60,967 nt of DNA from Rhodoferax sp. (GCA_030685025.1 JAUXWC010000008.1:1-60967), one strand, 5' to 3'; shown: positions 32,989 to 43,466, numbered from the stretch's first letter. The notes: generated by a model not told the origin, from the sequence alone. Numbers and translations: made by a program.

Positions 32989-33495
32989 TTACAACAACAA
33001 GGCGCCGAAGTGTTGCACGAAGGCACGCGCGGTTTCGGCGCTCAAGCGTTGGCTGACGAATATCTCGATGCCGCGCAACAGACTGCGCAATTCAGCGGGA
33101 CTGCCGCAACGCTCAATCGCGGCGCATATGGGCTCGCCGACAGCGCCCAGCCGCTCCGAGACAAAACGCGACGCCGCGTCGCGCAGCTTCTCGAACTCGG
33201 GCACGCTGGTGGCCGGGCGTGGCGGCCCCCTCTCTAACGCGGCCACAAAACCCTCTGCCGCGATGGGCTGAAGGCTGGCAAGCTGACTGGTCGGCTCAAT
33301 CAGACCAAGCCGCAAGAGCTGCTCCAGGGCATCGTCCAATTCGCCACCCCGGGCAAACGCCGACAGATCGTTCTCGCTCTTCTTGCCGTCAATCAGAATC
33401 AGCAGGCGGCGCTGCACCGCAGTCAGGTCACCGCTGCGCTCGGCCATCTCGACTTTGCCCTTGTCTGTCTTGGCGAAAGTGGTTCCTGGGTTCAT
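32989..33495 (-). CDS. Hypothetical protein with winged-helix-like N terminus
   Basis: The 168-residue product was not recognised as a named family. Residues about 15-75 (AERSGDLTAVQRRLLILIDGKKSENDL..ELDDALEQLLRLGLIEP) look like a small helical or winged-helix domain. The C-terminal half is helical (FVSERLGAVGEPICAAIERC..LRGIEIFVSQRLSAETARAFVQHF). The start at 33495 is taken because the sequence upstream is hairpin element copy 4. It is divergent from the tldD-like gene. Confidence 0.65.
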   Translation of the reverse strand: MNPGTTFAKTDKGKVEMAERSGDLTAVQRRLLILIDGKKSENDLSAFARGGELDDALEQLLRLGLIEPTSQLASLQPIAAEGFVAALERGPPRPATSVPEFEKLRDAASRFVSERLGAVGEPICAAIERCGSPAELRSLLRGIEIFVSQRLSAETARAFVQHFGALLL

Positions 33496-33533
33496 GAAAG
33501 TTGCGTGCCGCTCGATTGACGAGCAATTATGAG

Positions 33534-33585
33534 ACTTTGCGGGACAGACCTTTAGCTCTGTCCTCAACTGATTGTCGGATGTTGG
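33534..33585 (-). repeat. Hairpin leader element, copy 4
   Basis: The perfect GGACAGA/TCTGTCC stem with loop GCTAAAGG and flank GACAATCAGTTGA is the same as in the kbl copies. The tail has diverged to GCAAAGTCTCATAA, so the AGGAGA is lost and the next start codon is about 40 bp away. Confidence 0.8.
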
Positions 33586-33711
33586 CGGTCGGTCCATCGC
33601 ACCCGAAACTTTGCCCTGCCACAGGCTGTTACATCGCCGCCAGCGGCGCGCATGGAACCATGCTCCAATAGCAGGCTTTTACATCCGTCACGCCCGCGTC
33701 CGGGCTTCACC

Positions 33712-35142
33712 ATGTCGCCTACCACCCTACCCTTCGAGGCCGCCCTGCGCCACGCCTTGTCATCGGCCGAATGGGCCGCCCTGCGCCACTCCAGCGAGAC
33801 CACGACCCAACGCTGCGTGCGCAATGATCGCCCGGAACGCAACCAGAGCAACCTCGAAGAAGGAGCGATGTGCGAGGTGCTGGTGGATGGACATTTTGGC
33901 TATGCGGCGACCGCCGACCTCAGCCTGGCAGGCCTGCAGCGCGCCTTTGACCGCGCGCTGGCCACCACCCGCGCCACCAGTGCACACAAGGTACACCGGT
34001 TCACCACCAGCCAGCGCCCGCACGCCAGCGGCAGCTACCACAGCCCACGCCAGACTGCACTGGACAACACCAGCGTGGCCGAGATCACCGACTGCCTGCT
34101 GGCAGCCTCCCAGGCAATGAAACAGTCGGACCTGCTGGTCAACCGCAGCGCCAGCGCGATGCTGGTCCAGACCGACATCGACTACCTGTCGTCCAGCGGA
34201 AGCAACACCCACCAGCGCTTTGATCTGGTCGACATCACACTGTCCGCCACGGCGGCCGAGGGCCTGGAGTCACAAACACGCACCTGGTCGCACACCGGCC
34301 AGTTTGGTGGCGAAGTGTTCGACCGCGACACGCTGGTACGGCAAGCGCAGCAGGTGGCGCAAGACGCACTGGCGCTGCTGCATGCGGACAACTGCCCCAG
34401 TGGCCGCATGGATTTGATCCTGATGCCCGACCAGATGATGCTGCAGATTCACGAGTCGATTGGCCATCCGCTGGAGCTCGACCGCATCCTGGGCGACGAG
34501 CGCAACTACGCGGGTTGGAGCTTTGTCAAGCCTCAGGATTTCGGCCAGCTCCAGTACGGCTCAGCGCTGATGAACGTGTCCTTCGACCCGACCAAGGCGC
34601 ATGAGTTTGCCAGCTACGACTTCGACGATGGCGGCCACCGCGCCACCAAGGAGCTATTGATCGAGCACGGCGTTCTCAAACGCGGCCTGGGTTCGCTCGA
34701 ATCGCAAGCCCGTTCGGGCCTGCCCGGGGTGGCCAACTTCCGCTCTGCCTCCTGGAACCGCGCCCCAATCGACCGCATGGCCAACATCAACCTTGAGCCG
34801 GGCAACGCCACGCTTGACGAGCTGATTGCCCAGGTCGAACAGGGTGTGCTGATGAGCACCAACCGCTCCTGGTCGATTGACGACTACCGCAACAAATTCC
34901 AGTTCGGCTGCGAGCACGGCCAATTGATCGAGAACGGCAAGCTGGGCAAGTTGGTGCGCAACCCAAACTACCGTGGGGTCACGGTGGACTTCTGGAGCCG
35001 CCTTGCGGCCGTTGGCCGTGACGATACCGTGCATGGCACGGCGTTTTGCGGCAAGGGTGAGCCCAGCCAGGTGATCCGTGTGGGGCACGCCTCGCCGCCT
35101 TGCCTGTTCCGGGATGTGGAAGTGTTCGGGGGTCAAGCATGA
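33712..35142 (+). CDS. TldD-like metallopeptidase
   Basis: The 476-residue product belongs to the TldD/PmbA family. TldD-type zinc residues are visible in HESIGHPLELDR (HExxxH), with the third ligand region near RVGHASPP or FCGKGEP towards the C terminus. The start at 33712 (MSPTTLPF) is chosen because upstream residues are not family-like. The stop overlaps the next start (ATGA), so the two subunits are made together, as for TldD-TldE. In E. coli that pair degrades and matures peptides such as microcin B17; the substrate here is unknown. Confidence 0.88.
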   Translation: MSPTTLPFEAALRHALSSAEWAALRHSSETTTQRCVRNDRPERNQSNLEEGAMCEVLVDGHFGYAATADLSLAGLQRAFDRALATTRATSAHKVHRFTTSQRPHASGSYHSPRQTALDNTSVAEITDCLLAASQAMKQSDLLVNRSASAMLVQTDIDYLSSSGSNTHQRFDLVDITLSATAAEGLESQTRTWSHTGQFGGEVFDRDTLVRQAQQVAQDALALLHADNCPSGRMDLILMPDQMMLQIHESIGHPLELDRILGDERNYAGWSFVKPQDFGQLQYGSALMNVSFDPTKAHEFASYDFDDGGHRATKELLIEHGVLKRGLGSLESQARSGLPGVANFRSASWNRAPIDRMANINLEPGNATLDELIAQVEQGVLMSTNRSWSIDDYRNKFQFGCEHGQLIENGKLGKLVRNPNYRGVTVDFWSRLAAVGRDDTVHGTAFCGKGEPSQVIRVGHASPPCLFRDVEVFGGQA

Positions 35143-36485
35143 GCGCCCATGACTTCATCAACCGCGTGCAGGTGCATTTCGACCGGCTCGGCGCGGACCT
35201 GCTGGGCCAGCTCACAGCGGGCGAGGAACTGACCCTCAACCTCAACGCCGAAGAAACGCTGTTTGTGCGCTTCAATGGCAACCGCGTGCGCCAAAACACC
35301 GATGTGGAACAGTCAAGCCTGTCGCTACGCCTGCAAAGCCGGGGTCGCACAGTCGAGAAAAGCCGCACGCTGACGGGCAACTTCGAGTCAGATCAAGCCG
35401 CCCTGACACGTCTGCTGGAGCACTGTAGGCAAGAGGTCTTGGTGCTGCCGGTCGATCCCCATCAGGTCCCCATCGAGAACAATGGTTCTAGCAGTGAAGA
35501 ATTTCGCGGCGCCTTGCTGGCACCCGAGCAGGTGGTGCCCGCGGTGGTTGGTCCGGCCGAGGGCTGCGACCTGGCCGGACTCTACGCAGGTGGCACCGTC
35601 GTGCGGGGCAATCAAAACTCCAAGGGCCAGCGCCACTGGTTTGCCACCGAGACGTTTTTTCTGGATTATTCGATCTACAACGGGCCCCAGGCGGCCAAGG
35701 GCAGCTACGCCGGTTCGCACTGGAACGCAGCCGATTGGGCAGCCAATCTGGGACGCACCAAGACCCTGCTTCAGTTGCTGAGCAAGCCGCGACAGAACGT
35801 CCAGCCCGGCGCCTACCGCACCTACCTGGCGCCGCGCGCGCTGTCTGATCTGGTCGGCATGATGGGCTGGAACGCACTGTCCGCCTCGGCCTGGAAGCAG
35901 GGCCGCAGCCCGTTCAAGAAACTCGCCGAGAAAGAACTCAGCCTGTCGCCCATGTTGAATGTTGACGAAAACTTTGGCCTCGGTTTGACCCCGCGCTTCA
36001 ACAGCCTGGGTGAGGTGTCCGCCACCACCCTGCCGTTGATTGAGCGGGGTGCGCTGTCCTCCATGCTGGTCAGTTCACGCACGGCCAAGGAGTATGGTCT
36101 GCTGGCCAATGGCGCTGCCGACGGCGAAGGCCCGCGCGCGCTGGATGTCAGACCCGGCTCTCTGCGCGAAGCCGACATCCTGCAAGAACTCGGCACCGGC
36201 CTGTACCTGTCCAACCTGCACTACCTCAACTGGAGCGATCCGGTGTCCGCCCGCGTCACCGGCATGACGCGCTACGCCTGCTTCTGGGTCGAGGCTGGCG
36301 AAATCGTCGGGCCCATCAAGGATCTGCGTTGGGACGAAAGCCTGTACAGCGCCTTGGGTAGCAAACTGATGGCGCTGACGGACCATGCCGAGATTGACCC
36401 CGCCGTCGACACCTACTTCCACCGGGCGCTGGGTGGCTCACGCACGCCCGGTGCGTTGATCGACGGGTTCACGTTTACGCTCTGA
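35139..36485 (+). CDS. TldE/PmbA-like partner protein
   Basis: The 448-residue product is the second member of the TldD/PmbA family pair. It lacks an HExxxH site, as TldE does. The family C-terminal part is clear: VDENFGLGLTPRFNSLGE, then LIERGALSSMLVSSRTAKEYG and the CFWVEAGEIVGPIKDLRW strand. It probably forms a heterodimer with the upstream TldD-like protein and shapes the substrate cavity. Ends 9 bp before the convergent aminotransferase stop. Confidence 0.85.
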   Translation: MSAHDFINRVQVHFDRLGADLLGQLTAGEELTLNLNAEETLFVRFNGNRVRQNTDVEQSSLSLRLQSRGRTVEKSRTLTGNFESDQAALTRLLEHCRQEVLVLPVDPHQVPIENNGSSSEEFRGALLAPEQVVPAVVGPAEGCDLAGLYAGGTVVRGNQNSKGQRHWFATETFFLDYSIYNGPQAAKGSYAGSHWNAADWAANLGRTKTLLQLLSKPRQNVQPGAYRTYLAPRALSDLVGMMGWNALSASAWKQGRSPFKKLAEKELSLSPMLNVDENFGLGLTPRFNSLGEVSATTLPLIERGALSSMLVSSRTAKEYGLLANGAADGEGPRALDVRPGSLREADILQELGTGLYLSNLHYLNWSDPVSARVTGMTRYACFWVEAGEIVGPIKDLRWDESLYSALGSKLMALTDHAEIDPAVDTYFHRALGGSRTPGALIDGFTFTL

Positions 36486-36494
36486 TACCTAGTG

Positions 36495-37673
36495 CTACAG
36501 CGCCCGGCCCAGGCGGCCAATACCTTCTTCAATCTTGGCGACATCCGCGGTGGCAAAACTCAGGCGCAAGGTCGATAGGTCAGGGTCGTGCGCGAAGAAC
36601 GGCGCCCCCGGTACAAAAGCCACCCCCTGGTCGATGGCACGCTTGGCGAAGTCGGCGGCGTTGCGCCCCTGTGTCAACCTGGCCCAGAAGAACATACCAC
36701 CCTGGGGCTGGTTGAACTCGATGGCACCCCCCAGTTCGCGCCGCAAGGCCTGCGCCATGACCCGCGCGCGTTCGGCATAGGTCTTGCGCACCACGCCCAG
36801 CGCGTCGCCCAGTCGATTGAGCGTGAGGTAGTGCGCGGCAGTGGCCTGCGTCAGATTGCTGGTGTGGGCGTCACTGAACTGCTTGCACATGGTCGCCTTG
36901 GCCAGCAGTTCACTCGGTGCAATCAACCAGCCCACGCGCAGGCCGGGGCTCAGCACCTTGCTCAGGCTGCCGCAGTGCGCCAGCCAGTCGCGGCTGCCGC
37001 TCACCTGCTCACTCAGGGCCAACATGCTGGGCGGCGGCGGCTGGTCAAAGTACAACTCGCCGTAAGGGTCGTCTTCCACGATCAGGGTTTGAGTGCGCAC
37101 TGCCAGTTCCAGAATGCGCTTGCGCCGCTCCAGGCTCAGCGTGGCGCCGCTGGGGTTGCCAAAGGTCGGAATCAGATAGACCAGCTTGGGGTGATGTTCT
37201 TCAATCAGGGCTTCGAGCTTGCCGACATCCACGCCGTTGGCGTCAATCGGTGCACCAATCAACTGCGCACCGTACAAACGAAAACACTGGATCGTGGCCA
37301 GGAAGGTGGGGGCTTCCACGATCACCTTGTCGCCAGGCGAGATCATGGTCTTGCCGATCAAATCCAGCGCTTGCTGGCTACCAGTGGTGACGATCAGGCC
37401 ATCCGGCGCGACGGCAGCGCCCTTCGCAGCCATGAAGGCGCTGAGGCGCTCACGCAGGGGCTGCCAGCCTTCGGTGGCACCGTATTGCAGTACCGAGCCG
37501 GCGCCGGCGCTACCCAGCACCGCTTGGGTGGACTGGCGGATGCCCTCGACGTCGAACAGCGCGGGGTCCGGAAAGCCGCCCGCAAAACTGATGATGCCGG
37601 GCTTGCCCAGCAGCTTGAACAGTTCGCGGATGGCCGAGGTCTCGACGTTTTGCAGGCGGGTGGCAAATTGCAT
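36495..37673 (-). CDS. Class I/II PLP aminotransferase (2-aminoadipate type)
   Basis: The 392-residue product is a fold-type I aminotransferase similar to the LysN/MocR-like aminotransferase group. The N terminus SFAGGFPDPALFD, the tyrosine-containing YGATEGWQPLRERL, the Asp region VEDDPYGELYFD and the PLP Lys in CGSLSKVLSPGLRVGW are visible. The usual substrates are 2-aminoadipate, aromatic or branched amino acids; this cannot be narrowed. It is transcribed divergently from the glutamate dehydrogenase gene. Confidence 0.88.
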   Translation of the reverse strand: MQFATRLQNVETSAIRELFKLLGKPGIISFAGGFPDPALFDVEGIRQSTQAVLGSAGAGSVLQYGATEGWQPLRERLSAFMAAKGAAVAPDGLIVTTGSQQALDLIGKTMISPGDKVIVEAPTFLATIQCFRLYGAQLIGAPIDANGVDVGKLEALIEEHHPKLVYLIPTFGNPSGATLSLERRKRILELAVRTQTLIVEDDPYGELYFDQPPPPSMLALSEQVSGSRDWLAHCGSLSKVLSPGLRVGWLIAPSELLAKATMCKQFSDAHTSNLTQATAAHYLTLNRLGDALGVVRKTYAERARVMAQALRRELGGAIEFNQPQGGMFFWARLTQGRNAADFAKRAIDQGVAFVPGAPFFAHDPDLSTLRLSFATADVAKIEEGIGRLGRAL

Positions 37674-37922
37674 GGTGAATGTCCCGATTTAGGTAGCAAG
37701 GGCATTGTGCGCACTTCGATTGTCGCCTCAAATTACCACACCTTTACAGCCTTGGATTGGCATTCCGGGCATAAAACCTGCGGTCACAATTTGTTCTGCA
37801 AAATACGATCTTCAGTCGCATGCATCTATTGCATGAATCCATGAATTGCCGATCTAGGCTCCCCCAAGCTGTGCACGCGCGCCTAGAATCCGCGACATCC
37901 ACAAGATAACCGGAGACTTTGC

Positions 37923-40900
37923 ATGTCCACTCCCGCGCTCGCCGAGCTGCTGTCCTATACCCAGGAACACGCCGGCCCCGCTGCCAACCGCCTGACTGAC
38001 TTCGTGTTGGCCTACTTCGACAACACCGATCCTGACGAGATCCAGACCCGTGGCCCCGCCACCCTGTTTGCGATTGCCAATGCCCATTGGCGCCTGCTCG
38101 AATCGGCACGCTCGGCACAGCAAGCCAAGATCCGTGTGTTCAATGCCACCCTGGCCGAAGACGGGTTCGTAAGCGAACACACGTCGATTCAGATCGTGCA
38201 CGACGACATGCCCTTTCTGGTCGACTCGGTCACCATGGCGGTGAACCGCAGCGGCCGCACGGCGCACTGGATTGTTCACCCCCTGCTGGCCGTGCAGCGC
38301 GATGCGCAGGGTCGCCTGCAAAAGACCAGCCACGCCACCCCGCACGGTGAAGCCGGCAGCCCGATCGAGTCGCTGATCCTGGTCGAATGTGACCGCATCG
38401 TCAGCGACGCCGACCGCACCGCCCTGGCCGATGACCTGGCGCGCGTGCTGGGCGACGTGCGCGCCGTGGTGCAGGACTGGCGCCCCATGTTGGCGCGGCT
38501 GCAAGCGGTGGGCGCCGCGTCCAGCCACTCCAAGCTGTCCTCGGACAACCAGCAGGAGGGCATTGACTTCCTGCGCTGGCTGGAAGACCGGCACTTCACC
38601 TTCCTGGGTGCCCGTGACTACAACCTGGTGCGCGAGGGCGACAGTATCAGCCTGGTGGCCGTGCCCGAATCCGGCCTGGGCGTATTGCGCGGTGCGCCAC
38701 AAAGCCCCACCAGCCGCCTGCCGGCCGACGCAGTGGCGCTGCTCGACTCGGACCAACTGGTGTTGGTCACCAAGGCCATGACCCGCGCTACCGTGCACCG
38801 TCCTGCCTGGCTGGACTACATCGCCGTGAAGCGTTTTGACGAAGCCGGCCAGGTGGTGGGCGAAGCGCGCTTTTTGGGCCTGTATACCTCCACCGCCTAC
38901 TCGGCTTTGGTCAGCGAGATTCCGCAAGTGCGCCGGCGCGCCGGCCAGGTGATGGCCTCCGCCGGCGTGGTACCCGACAGCCACGCCGCCAAGTCGCTGC
39001 AGGCGATTCTGGACGCCTACCCGCGTGACGAACTGTTCCAGATCGACACCGCCACGCTGACCGAGCACGCCATCGGCATCCTGCGCCTGCAGGAGCGCCA
39101 GCGCACCCGCGTGTTCCTGCGCCGCGATCCGTTTGGCCGCTTTACCTCGGTGCTGGTGTTTGTGCCGCGTGACCGTTACAACACCGAGCTGCGCATCAAG
39201 ATCGGCCATGAACTCAGCGCCGCCCTGAACGGCCAGTCGCTTGAATTCACCCCGATGCTGACCGACAGCCCGCTGGCACGCATTCACTACCTGGTGCGCG
39301 CCAAGGACCAGGCCCCGCAGCACCTTGATCTGCGGGCGCTCGAAGCCCGCATCGCCCGCCTGGCCCAGCGTTGGGAGGACGACTGCACGCAGGAGCTGCT
39401 GTACATGCATGGCGAAGGCCAGGGCCTGAGCCTGGCGCACCGTTTTGCCAACGCCTTCCCCACCGCCTACCGCGAAGATTTCTCGGCGCAGGTGGCCGCC
39501 GAAGACACGCAGGTGCTGGCCGCGCTGACGCCCAGTTCGCCCCTGGCGGTCAAGCTGTACCGCCCCTTGGACGCCGGGCCGGGCATGCTGCGTTTCAAGA
39601 TCTACAACACCGCCAAAGTCGCCCTGTCCGACTCGCTGCCTGTGCTCGAACGCATGGGTGCGCGGGTGCTGGACGAACACCCCTACCGCGTTGGTCACGG
39701 CAATGGGCATGGCAACGAGACCGATGTGTTCTGGATCCATGATCTGGGCTTGCAGTTGCCGCCGGGCACCGAGTTGGCCAGCGTCAAGGCGCGCTTCGAG
39801 GCGCTGTTTGCGCAGGCCTGGAGGGGCGAGGTCGAGAGTGACGATTTGAACAAGCTGGTGCTGGTCACGACGCTCGACGCGCGCGCCATTTCGGTGCTGC
39901 GCGCTTACACCCGCTACTTCAAGCAACTCGGCTTTGCCTTTAGTCAGAGCTACATCGAGGCCACGTTGAACAAGAACGCCGCGATTGCGCAAGACATCAG
40001 CGCCTTGTTCGTGACCCGCTTCGACCCGGAACTGGAGGCCGAGCGCCTGCAAGCCCAACAACAACTGGGCCAACGCATCGAGGTGCAGCTCAGCGCCGTC
40101 GCCAGCCTGGACGAAGACCGCATCCTGCGCCAGTTCTACACCACCGTACTGGCCACGCTGCGCACCAACGCCTGGCAAACCACGCCGGCCGGCGCCAGCA
40201 AACCTTACCTGAGCTTCAAGCTCAACCCGCGCGAAGTGCCCGGCGTACCCGAACCCAAACCGCTGTTCGAGATCTGGGTCTACTCGCCCCGCGTCGAAGG
40301 CGTGCACTTGCGTGGTGGCAAGGTCGCCCGTGGCGGCCTGCGTTGGTCCGACCGGCGCGAGGACTTCCGCACCGAAGTACTGGGCCTGGTCAAGGCGCAG
40401 CAGGTCAAGAACACCGTTATCGTGCCGGTCGGCTCCAAAGGCGGCTTCGTTCTGAAAAACGCCCCGCCGGCCAGCGAGCGCGACGCCTACATGGCCGAGG
40501 GCGTGGCCTGCTACAAGCTGTTCCTCTCAGGCCTGCTGGACCTGACCGACAACCTGGTGCAAGGCGCCAGCGTGCCGCCCGCCAACGTGGTGCGCCACGA
40601 CCCGGCCGATCCCTACCTGGTGGTGGCGGCGGACAAAGGCACCGCCACCTTCTCCGACATCGCCAACGGCGTGTCTCACGACTACGGCTTCTGGTTGGGC
40701 GACGCCTTTGCCTCGGGCGGCTCGGTGGGTTACGACCACAAGAAAATGGGCATCACCGCACGTGGTGCCTGGGAGTCGGTCAAGCGGCATTTCCGTGCGC
40801 TGTCCATCAACACCCAGACCACGCCCTTCACGGTGGCCGGTATTGGCGACATGTCGGGCGACGTGTTTGGCAACGGCATGCTGCTGTCCGAACACATCAA

Positions 40901-42695
40901 GCTGGTGCTGGCCTTTGACCACCGCCACATCTTCATCGACCCCTCGCCGGATGAGGCGCGCTCGTTTGCCGAACGCCAGCGCCTGTTCAAACTGCCGCGT
41001 TCGAGCTGGGACGACTACGACAAGAGCCTGATCTCCGAGGGCGGCGGCATCTACCCGCGCAGCGCCAAGTCGATCAAGCTCAGCCCGCAAGCGCGTGCCG
41101 TGATCGGCATCGAAGCCGAGGATCTGACCCCGGTGGAGCTGCTCAAGGCGATTTTGCAAGCACCCGTGGACCTGCTCTACAACGGCGGCATTGGCACCTA
41201 TGTCAAGGCTGCGTTCGAGACCCACACCCAGGTCGGCGACAAGGCCAGCGACGCCTTCCGCGTTAACGGTGGCGAGCTGCGCTGCAAGGTGGTGGCCGAA
41301 GGCGGCAACCTGGGCTGCACGCAAAATGGCCGTATCGAGTACGCGCAAAAGGGCGGCCTGATCTACACCGACGCGATCGACAACTCGGCTGGGGTGGACT
41401 GCTCCGACCACGAAGTCAACATCAAGATCTTGCTCGACCGCGTGGTCGAAGCGGGCGACCTGACACTCAAGCAGCGCAACGACCTGCTCGCCTCTATGAC
41501 TGACGAAGTGGGCCACCTGGTGCTGTCCGACAACTACTACCAGACCCAGGCGCTCGACGTGGCCTGCCACCGCCCGATGTGGGCGCTTGACGGCCAGCAG
41601 CGCCTGATGCAGTGGCTCGAAGGCGCCAGGCGCCTGAACCGCGCCATCGAGTTCCTGCCCAGCGATGAAGAGATTGCCCGTCGACGCGCCCGCAAACAGG
41701 GCCTGACCGCCCCCGAGGGTGCGGTGGTGCTGGCCTACGCCAAGATGTCGATGTATGACGAACTGGTAGCCAGCAACCTGCCGGACGATCCCTACTTCAG
41801 CCGTGCGCTCAAGGCCTACTTCCCGCAGGTGCTGACCGAGCGGTTTGGCGATGCCATTGCCAAGCACCCGCTCAAGCGCGAGATCATTGCCACCTTCATC
41901 ACCAACACGGTGGTCAACCGTACCGGTGCGACCTTTGTCAACTTCATTGCGGCCGAAGCCGGCGCGACCGCGGCCGACGTGGTGCGCGCTTACACCCTGG
42001 CGCGTGAGATCTTTGGCCTGGAGCCGCTGTGGGACCAGATCGACGCGCTGGACTACAAGGTCTCGACCGCGCTGCAACTCGATCTGCTCAGCCAACTGAT
42101 CGCCATCGCGCAGCGCGCCTCGCGCTGGATGCTGCGCGTGCGCTCGCAAAGCACCGACCTGCCCACGTTGATTCAACGCTACCAGCCCGGCGCGCGCGAG
42201 CTGCGCGCCAACCTGAGCGACTGGCTGCCGACCCAGGCCAATGCAAACTGGCAGCGTGCCACCCAGACCCTGGTGGACGCCGGGGTCGAGCACGACCTGG
42301 CGCAAAACCTGACCGCGCTGGAATTCATCTTCCCAGCCCTGGACCTGGTGGACCTGGCGCAAAGCGCCAACACCGGCCTGGAACAGGCAGCACGCGCCTA
42401 CTTCGGCGTCGACGCCGAGCTGGGTCTGACCGCCTGGCGCAGCGAGATCAACCGCCTGCCCACTGACACACTGTGGCAAACCCAGGCGCGTGGCAGCGCA
42501 CGCGACGACGTGTACTCGATTGCCAGCCAGATCACCCGCGGTCTGCTGGCGCGCAGCGGTGGCTTGACCGACTGGGTGGCCCAGCACAGCATGGCGGTTG
42601 AGCGGCTTCGCAAGCTGCTGGCCAACATCAGCACCCAAAGCCCCGACCTGGCCCCGGTGTCGGTGGCCTTGCGCGAGCTGCGCCATCTGGCCTGA
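37923..42695 (+). CDS. gdhB: NAD-dependent glutamate dehydrogenase, large (GDH180-type)
   Basis: The 1590-residue enzyme deaminates glutamate to 2-oxoglutarate with NAD, a catabolic route that feeds the TCA cycle. It has a long N-terminal regulatory region with ACT-like parts (about 1-500), a catalytic core near 770-1230 and a C-terminal helical region. The core motif KVARGGLRWSDRREDFRTEVLGLVKAQQVKNT precedes the catalytic Lys of GSKGGFVLK at about 835-843. The Rossmann half includes VVAEGGNLGCTQNGR. Length fits the family (about 1560-1650). Translation start is ATG at 37923 with GGAGA upstream. Confidence 0.96.
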   Translation: MSTPALAELLSYTQEHAGPAANRLTDFVLAYFDNTDPDEIQTRGPATLFAIANAHWRLLESARSAQQAKIRVFNATLAEDGFVSEHTSIQIVHDDMPFLVDSVTMAVNRSGRTAHWIVHPLLAVQRDAQGRLQKTSHATPHGEAGSPIESLILVECDRIVSDADRTALADDLARVLGDVRAVVQDWRPMLARLQAVGAASSHSKLSSDNQQEGIDFLRWLEDRHFTFLGARDYNLVREGDSISLVAVPESGLGVLRGAPQSPTSRLPADAVALLDSDQLVLVTKAMTRATVHRPAWLDYIAVKRFDEAGQVVGEARFLGLYTSTAYSALVSEIPQVRRRAGQVMASAGVVPDSHAAKSLQAILDAYPRDELFQIDTATLTEHAIGILRLQERQRTRVFLRRDPFGRFTSVLVFVPRDRYNTELRIKIGHELSAALNGQSLEFTPMLTDSPLARIHYLVRAKDQAPQHLDLRALEARIARLAQRWEDDCTQELLYMHGEGQGLSLAHRFANAFPTAYREDFSAQVAAEDTQVLAALTPSSPLAVKLYRPLDAGPGMLRFKIYNTAKVALSDSLPVLERMGARVLDEHPYRVGHGNGHGNETDVFWIHDLGLQLPPGTELASVKARFEALFAQAWRGEVESDDLNKLVLVTTLDARAISVLRAYTRYFKQLGFAFSQSYIEATLNKNAAIAQDISALFVTRFDPELEAERLQAQQQLGQRIEVQLSAVASLDEDRILRQFYTTVLATLRTNAWQTTPAGASKPYLSFKLNPREVPGVPEPKPLFEIWVYSPRVEGVHLRGGKVARGGLRWSDRREDFRTEVLGLVKAQQVKNTVIVPVGSKGGFVLKNAPPASERDAYMAEGVACYKLFLSGLLDLTDNLVQGASVPPANVVRHDPADPYLVVAADKGTATFSDIANGVSHDYGFWLGDAFASGGSVGYDHKKMGITARGAWESVKRHFRALSINTQTTPFTVAGIGDMSGDVFGNGMLLSEHIKLVLAFDHRHIFIDPSPDEARSFAERQRLFKLPRSSWDDYDKSLISEGGGIYPRSAKSIKLSPQARAVIGIEAEDLTPVELLKAILQAPVDLLYNGGIGTYVKAAFETHTQVGDKASDAFRVNGGELRCKVVAEGGNLGCTQNGRIEYAQKGGLIYTDAIDNSAGVDCSDHEVNIKILLDRVVEAGDLTLKQRNDLLASMTDEVGHLVLSDNYYQTQALDVACHRPMWALDGQQRLMQWLEGARRLNRAIEFLPSDEEIARRRARKQGLTAPEGAVVLAYAKMSMYDELVASNLPDDPYFSRALKAYFPQVLTERFGDAIAKHPLKREIIATFITNTVVNRTGATFVNFIAAEAGATAADVVRAYTLAREIFGLEPLWDQIDALDYKVSTALQLDLLSQLIAIAQRASRWMLRVRSQSTDLPTLIQRYQPGARELRANLSDWLPTQANANWQRATQTLVDAGVEHDLAQNLTALEFIFPALDLVDLAQSANTGLEQAARAYFGVDAELGLTAWRSEINRLPTDTLWQTQARGSARDDVYSIASQITRGLLARSGGLTDWVAQHSMAVERLRKLLANISTQSPDLAPVSVALRELRHLA

Positions 42696-42698
42696 GGC

Positions 42699-43349
42699 TT
42701 GTCGGGCGTGACACCGGCTGCCATCGAGGGCTTCTTCGCCACCCTGAAGGCGGCCAACCCGCAGCCGGTGACCGAGCTTGAATACGGCTCGGTGTTCGAG
42801 CTGCTGGCGGCGGTGTTGTTGTCGGCGCAGGCCACCGATGTCAGCGTCAACAAGGCCACGCGCAAACTGTTTGCCGTGGCCAACACGCCGCAAAAAATGC
42901 TGGCCCTGGGCCTGGACGGGCTGGAGGCGTACATCAAGACCATCGGCCTGTACCACAGCAAGGCCAGGCACCTGCTGCAAACCTGCCAGATCCTGATCGA
43001 GCAGCACGGTGGCCAGGTGCCGCGCAGCCGCGAGGCGCTGCAGGCCCTGCCCGGCGTCGGGCGCAAGACCGCCAACGTCATCCTCAATGTGGCGTTTGGC
43101 GAACCCACTGTTGCCGTGGACACGCACATCTTCCGGCTTGGCAACCGCACCGGTCTGGCACCGGGCAAGACCCCCCTGGAGGTAGAGCAGTCCCTGCTGA
43201 AGAGCGTGCCCCCGGCCTACCTGGTGGATGCCCATCACTGGCTGATTCTGCATGGCCGCTATGTCTGCCTGGCGCGCCAGCCCAAGTGCTGGCAATGCGG
43301 CGTGCGCTGCTACTGCGACCATCCCGACAAAACCCCGGCGCCTGCCTAG
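42699..43349 (+). CDS. nth: Endonuclease III
   Basis: The 216-residue bifunctional DNA glycosylase/AP lyase removes oxidised pyrimidines. The helix-hairpin-helix LPGVGRKTANVIL carries the catalytic Lys, and the catalytic Asp is in VAVDTHIFR. The 4Fe-4S cluster ligands follow the C-X6-C-X2-C-X5-C spacing in CLARQPKCWQCGVRCYC. It starts with TTG 3 bp after the glutamate dehydrogenase stop; a GTG nine bases further in is a second option. Confidence 0.95.
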   Translation: MSGVTPAAIEGFFATLKAANPQPVTELEYGSVFELLAAVLLSAQATDVSVNKATRKLFAVANTPQKMLALGLDGLEAYIKTIGLYHSKARHLLQTCQILIEQHGGQVPRSREALQALPGVGRKTANVILNVAFGEPTVAVDTHIFRLGNRTGLAPGKTPLEVEQSLLKSVPPAYLVDAHHWLILHGRYVCLARQPKCWQCGVRCYCDHPDKTPAPA

Positions 43350-43466
43350 CTCGGGACGCCCGCGTCCGGAGTTTGTTGCCTTCTTGACTCGTTCGGTCAC
43401 GGATCCGATGCTCGCAAGCGCGCTGAATGACGACAATGGAGCCATGAAGCTTCTGGACCCTTCGGC

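Noticed and set aside
32772-33271. Short frames on the plus strand near 33 kb
   Set aside because: Antisense to the hypothetical at 32989-33495 or without protein-like composition.
37854-40307. Minus-strand open frame of 817 codons opposite glutamate dehydrogenase
   Set aside because: Antisense to the catalytic gene; repetitive Gln/His/Gly composition is typical of the mirror frame.
40527-43445. Minus-strand open frame of 972 codons across glutamate dehydrogenase and nth
   Set aside because: It is antisense to two clear genes, has no family motifs, and long antisense frames are expected in GC-rich coding DNA.
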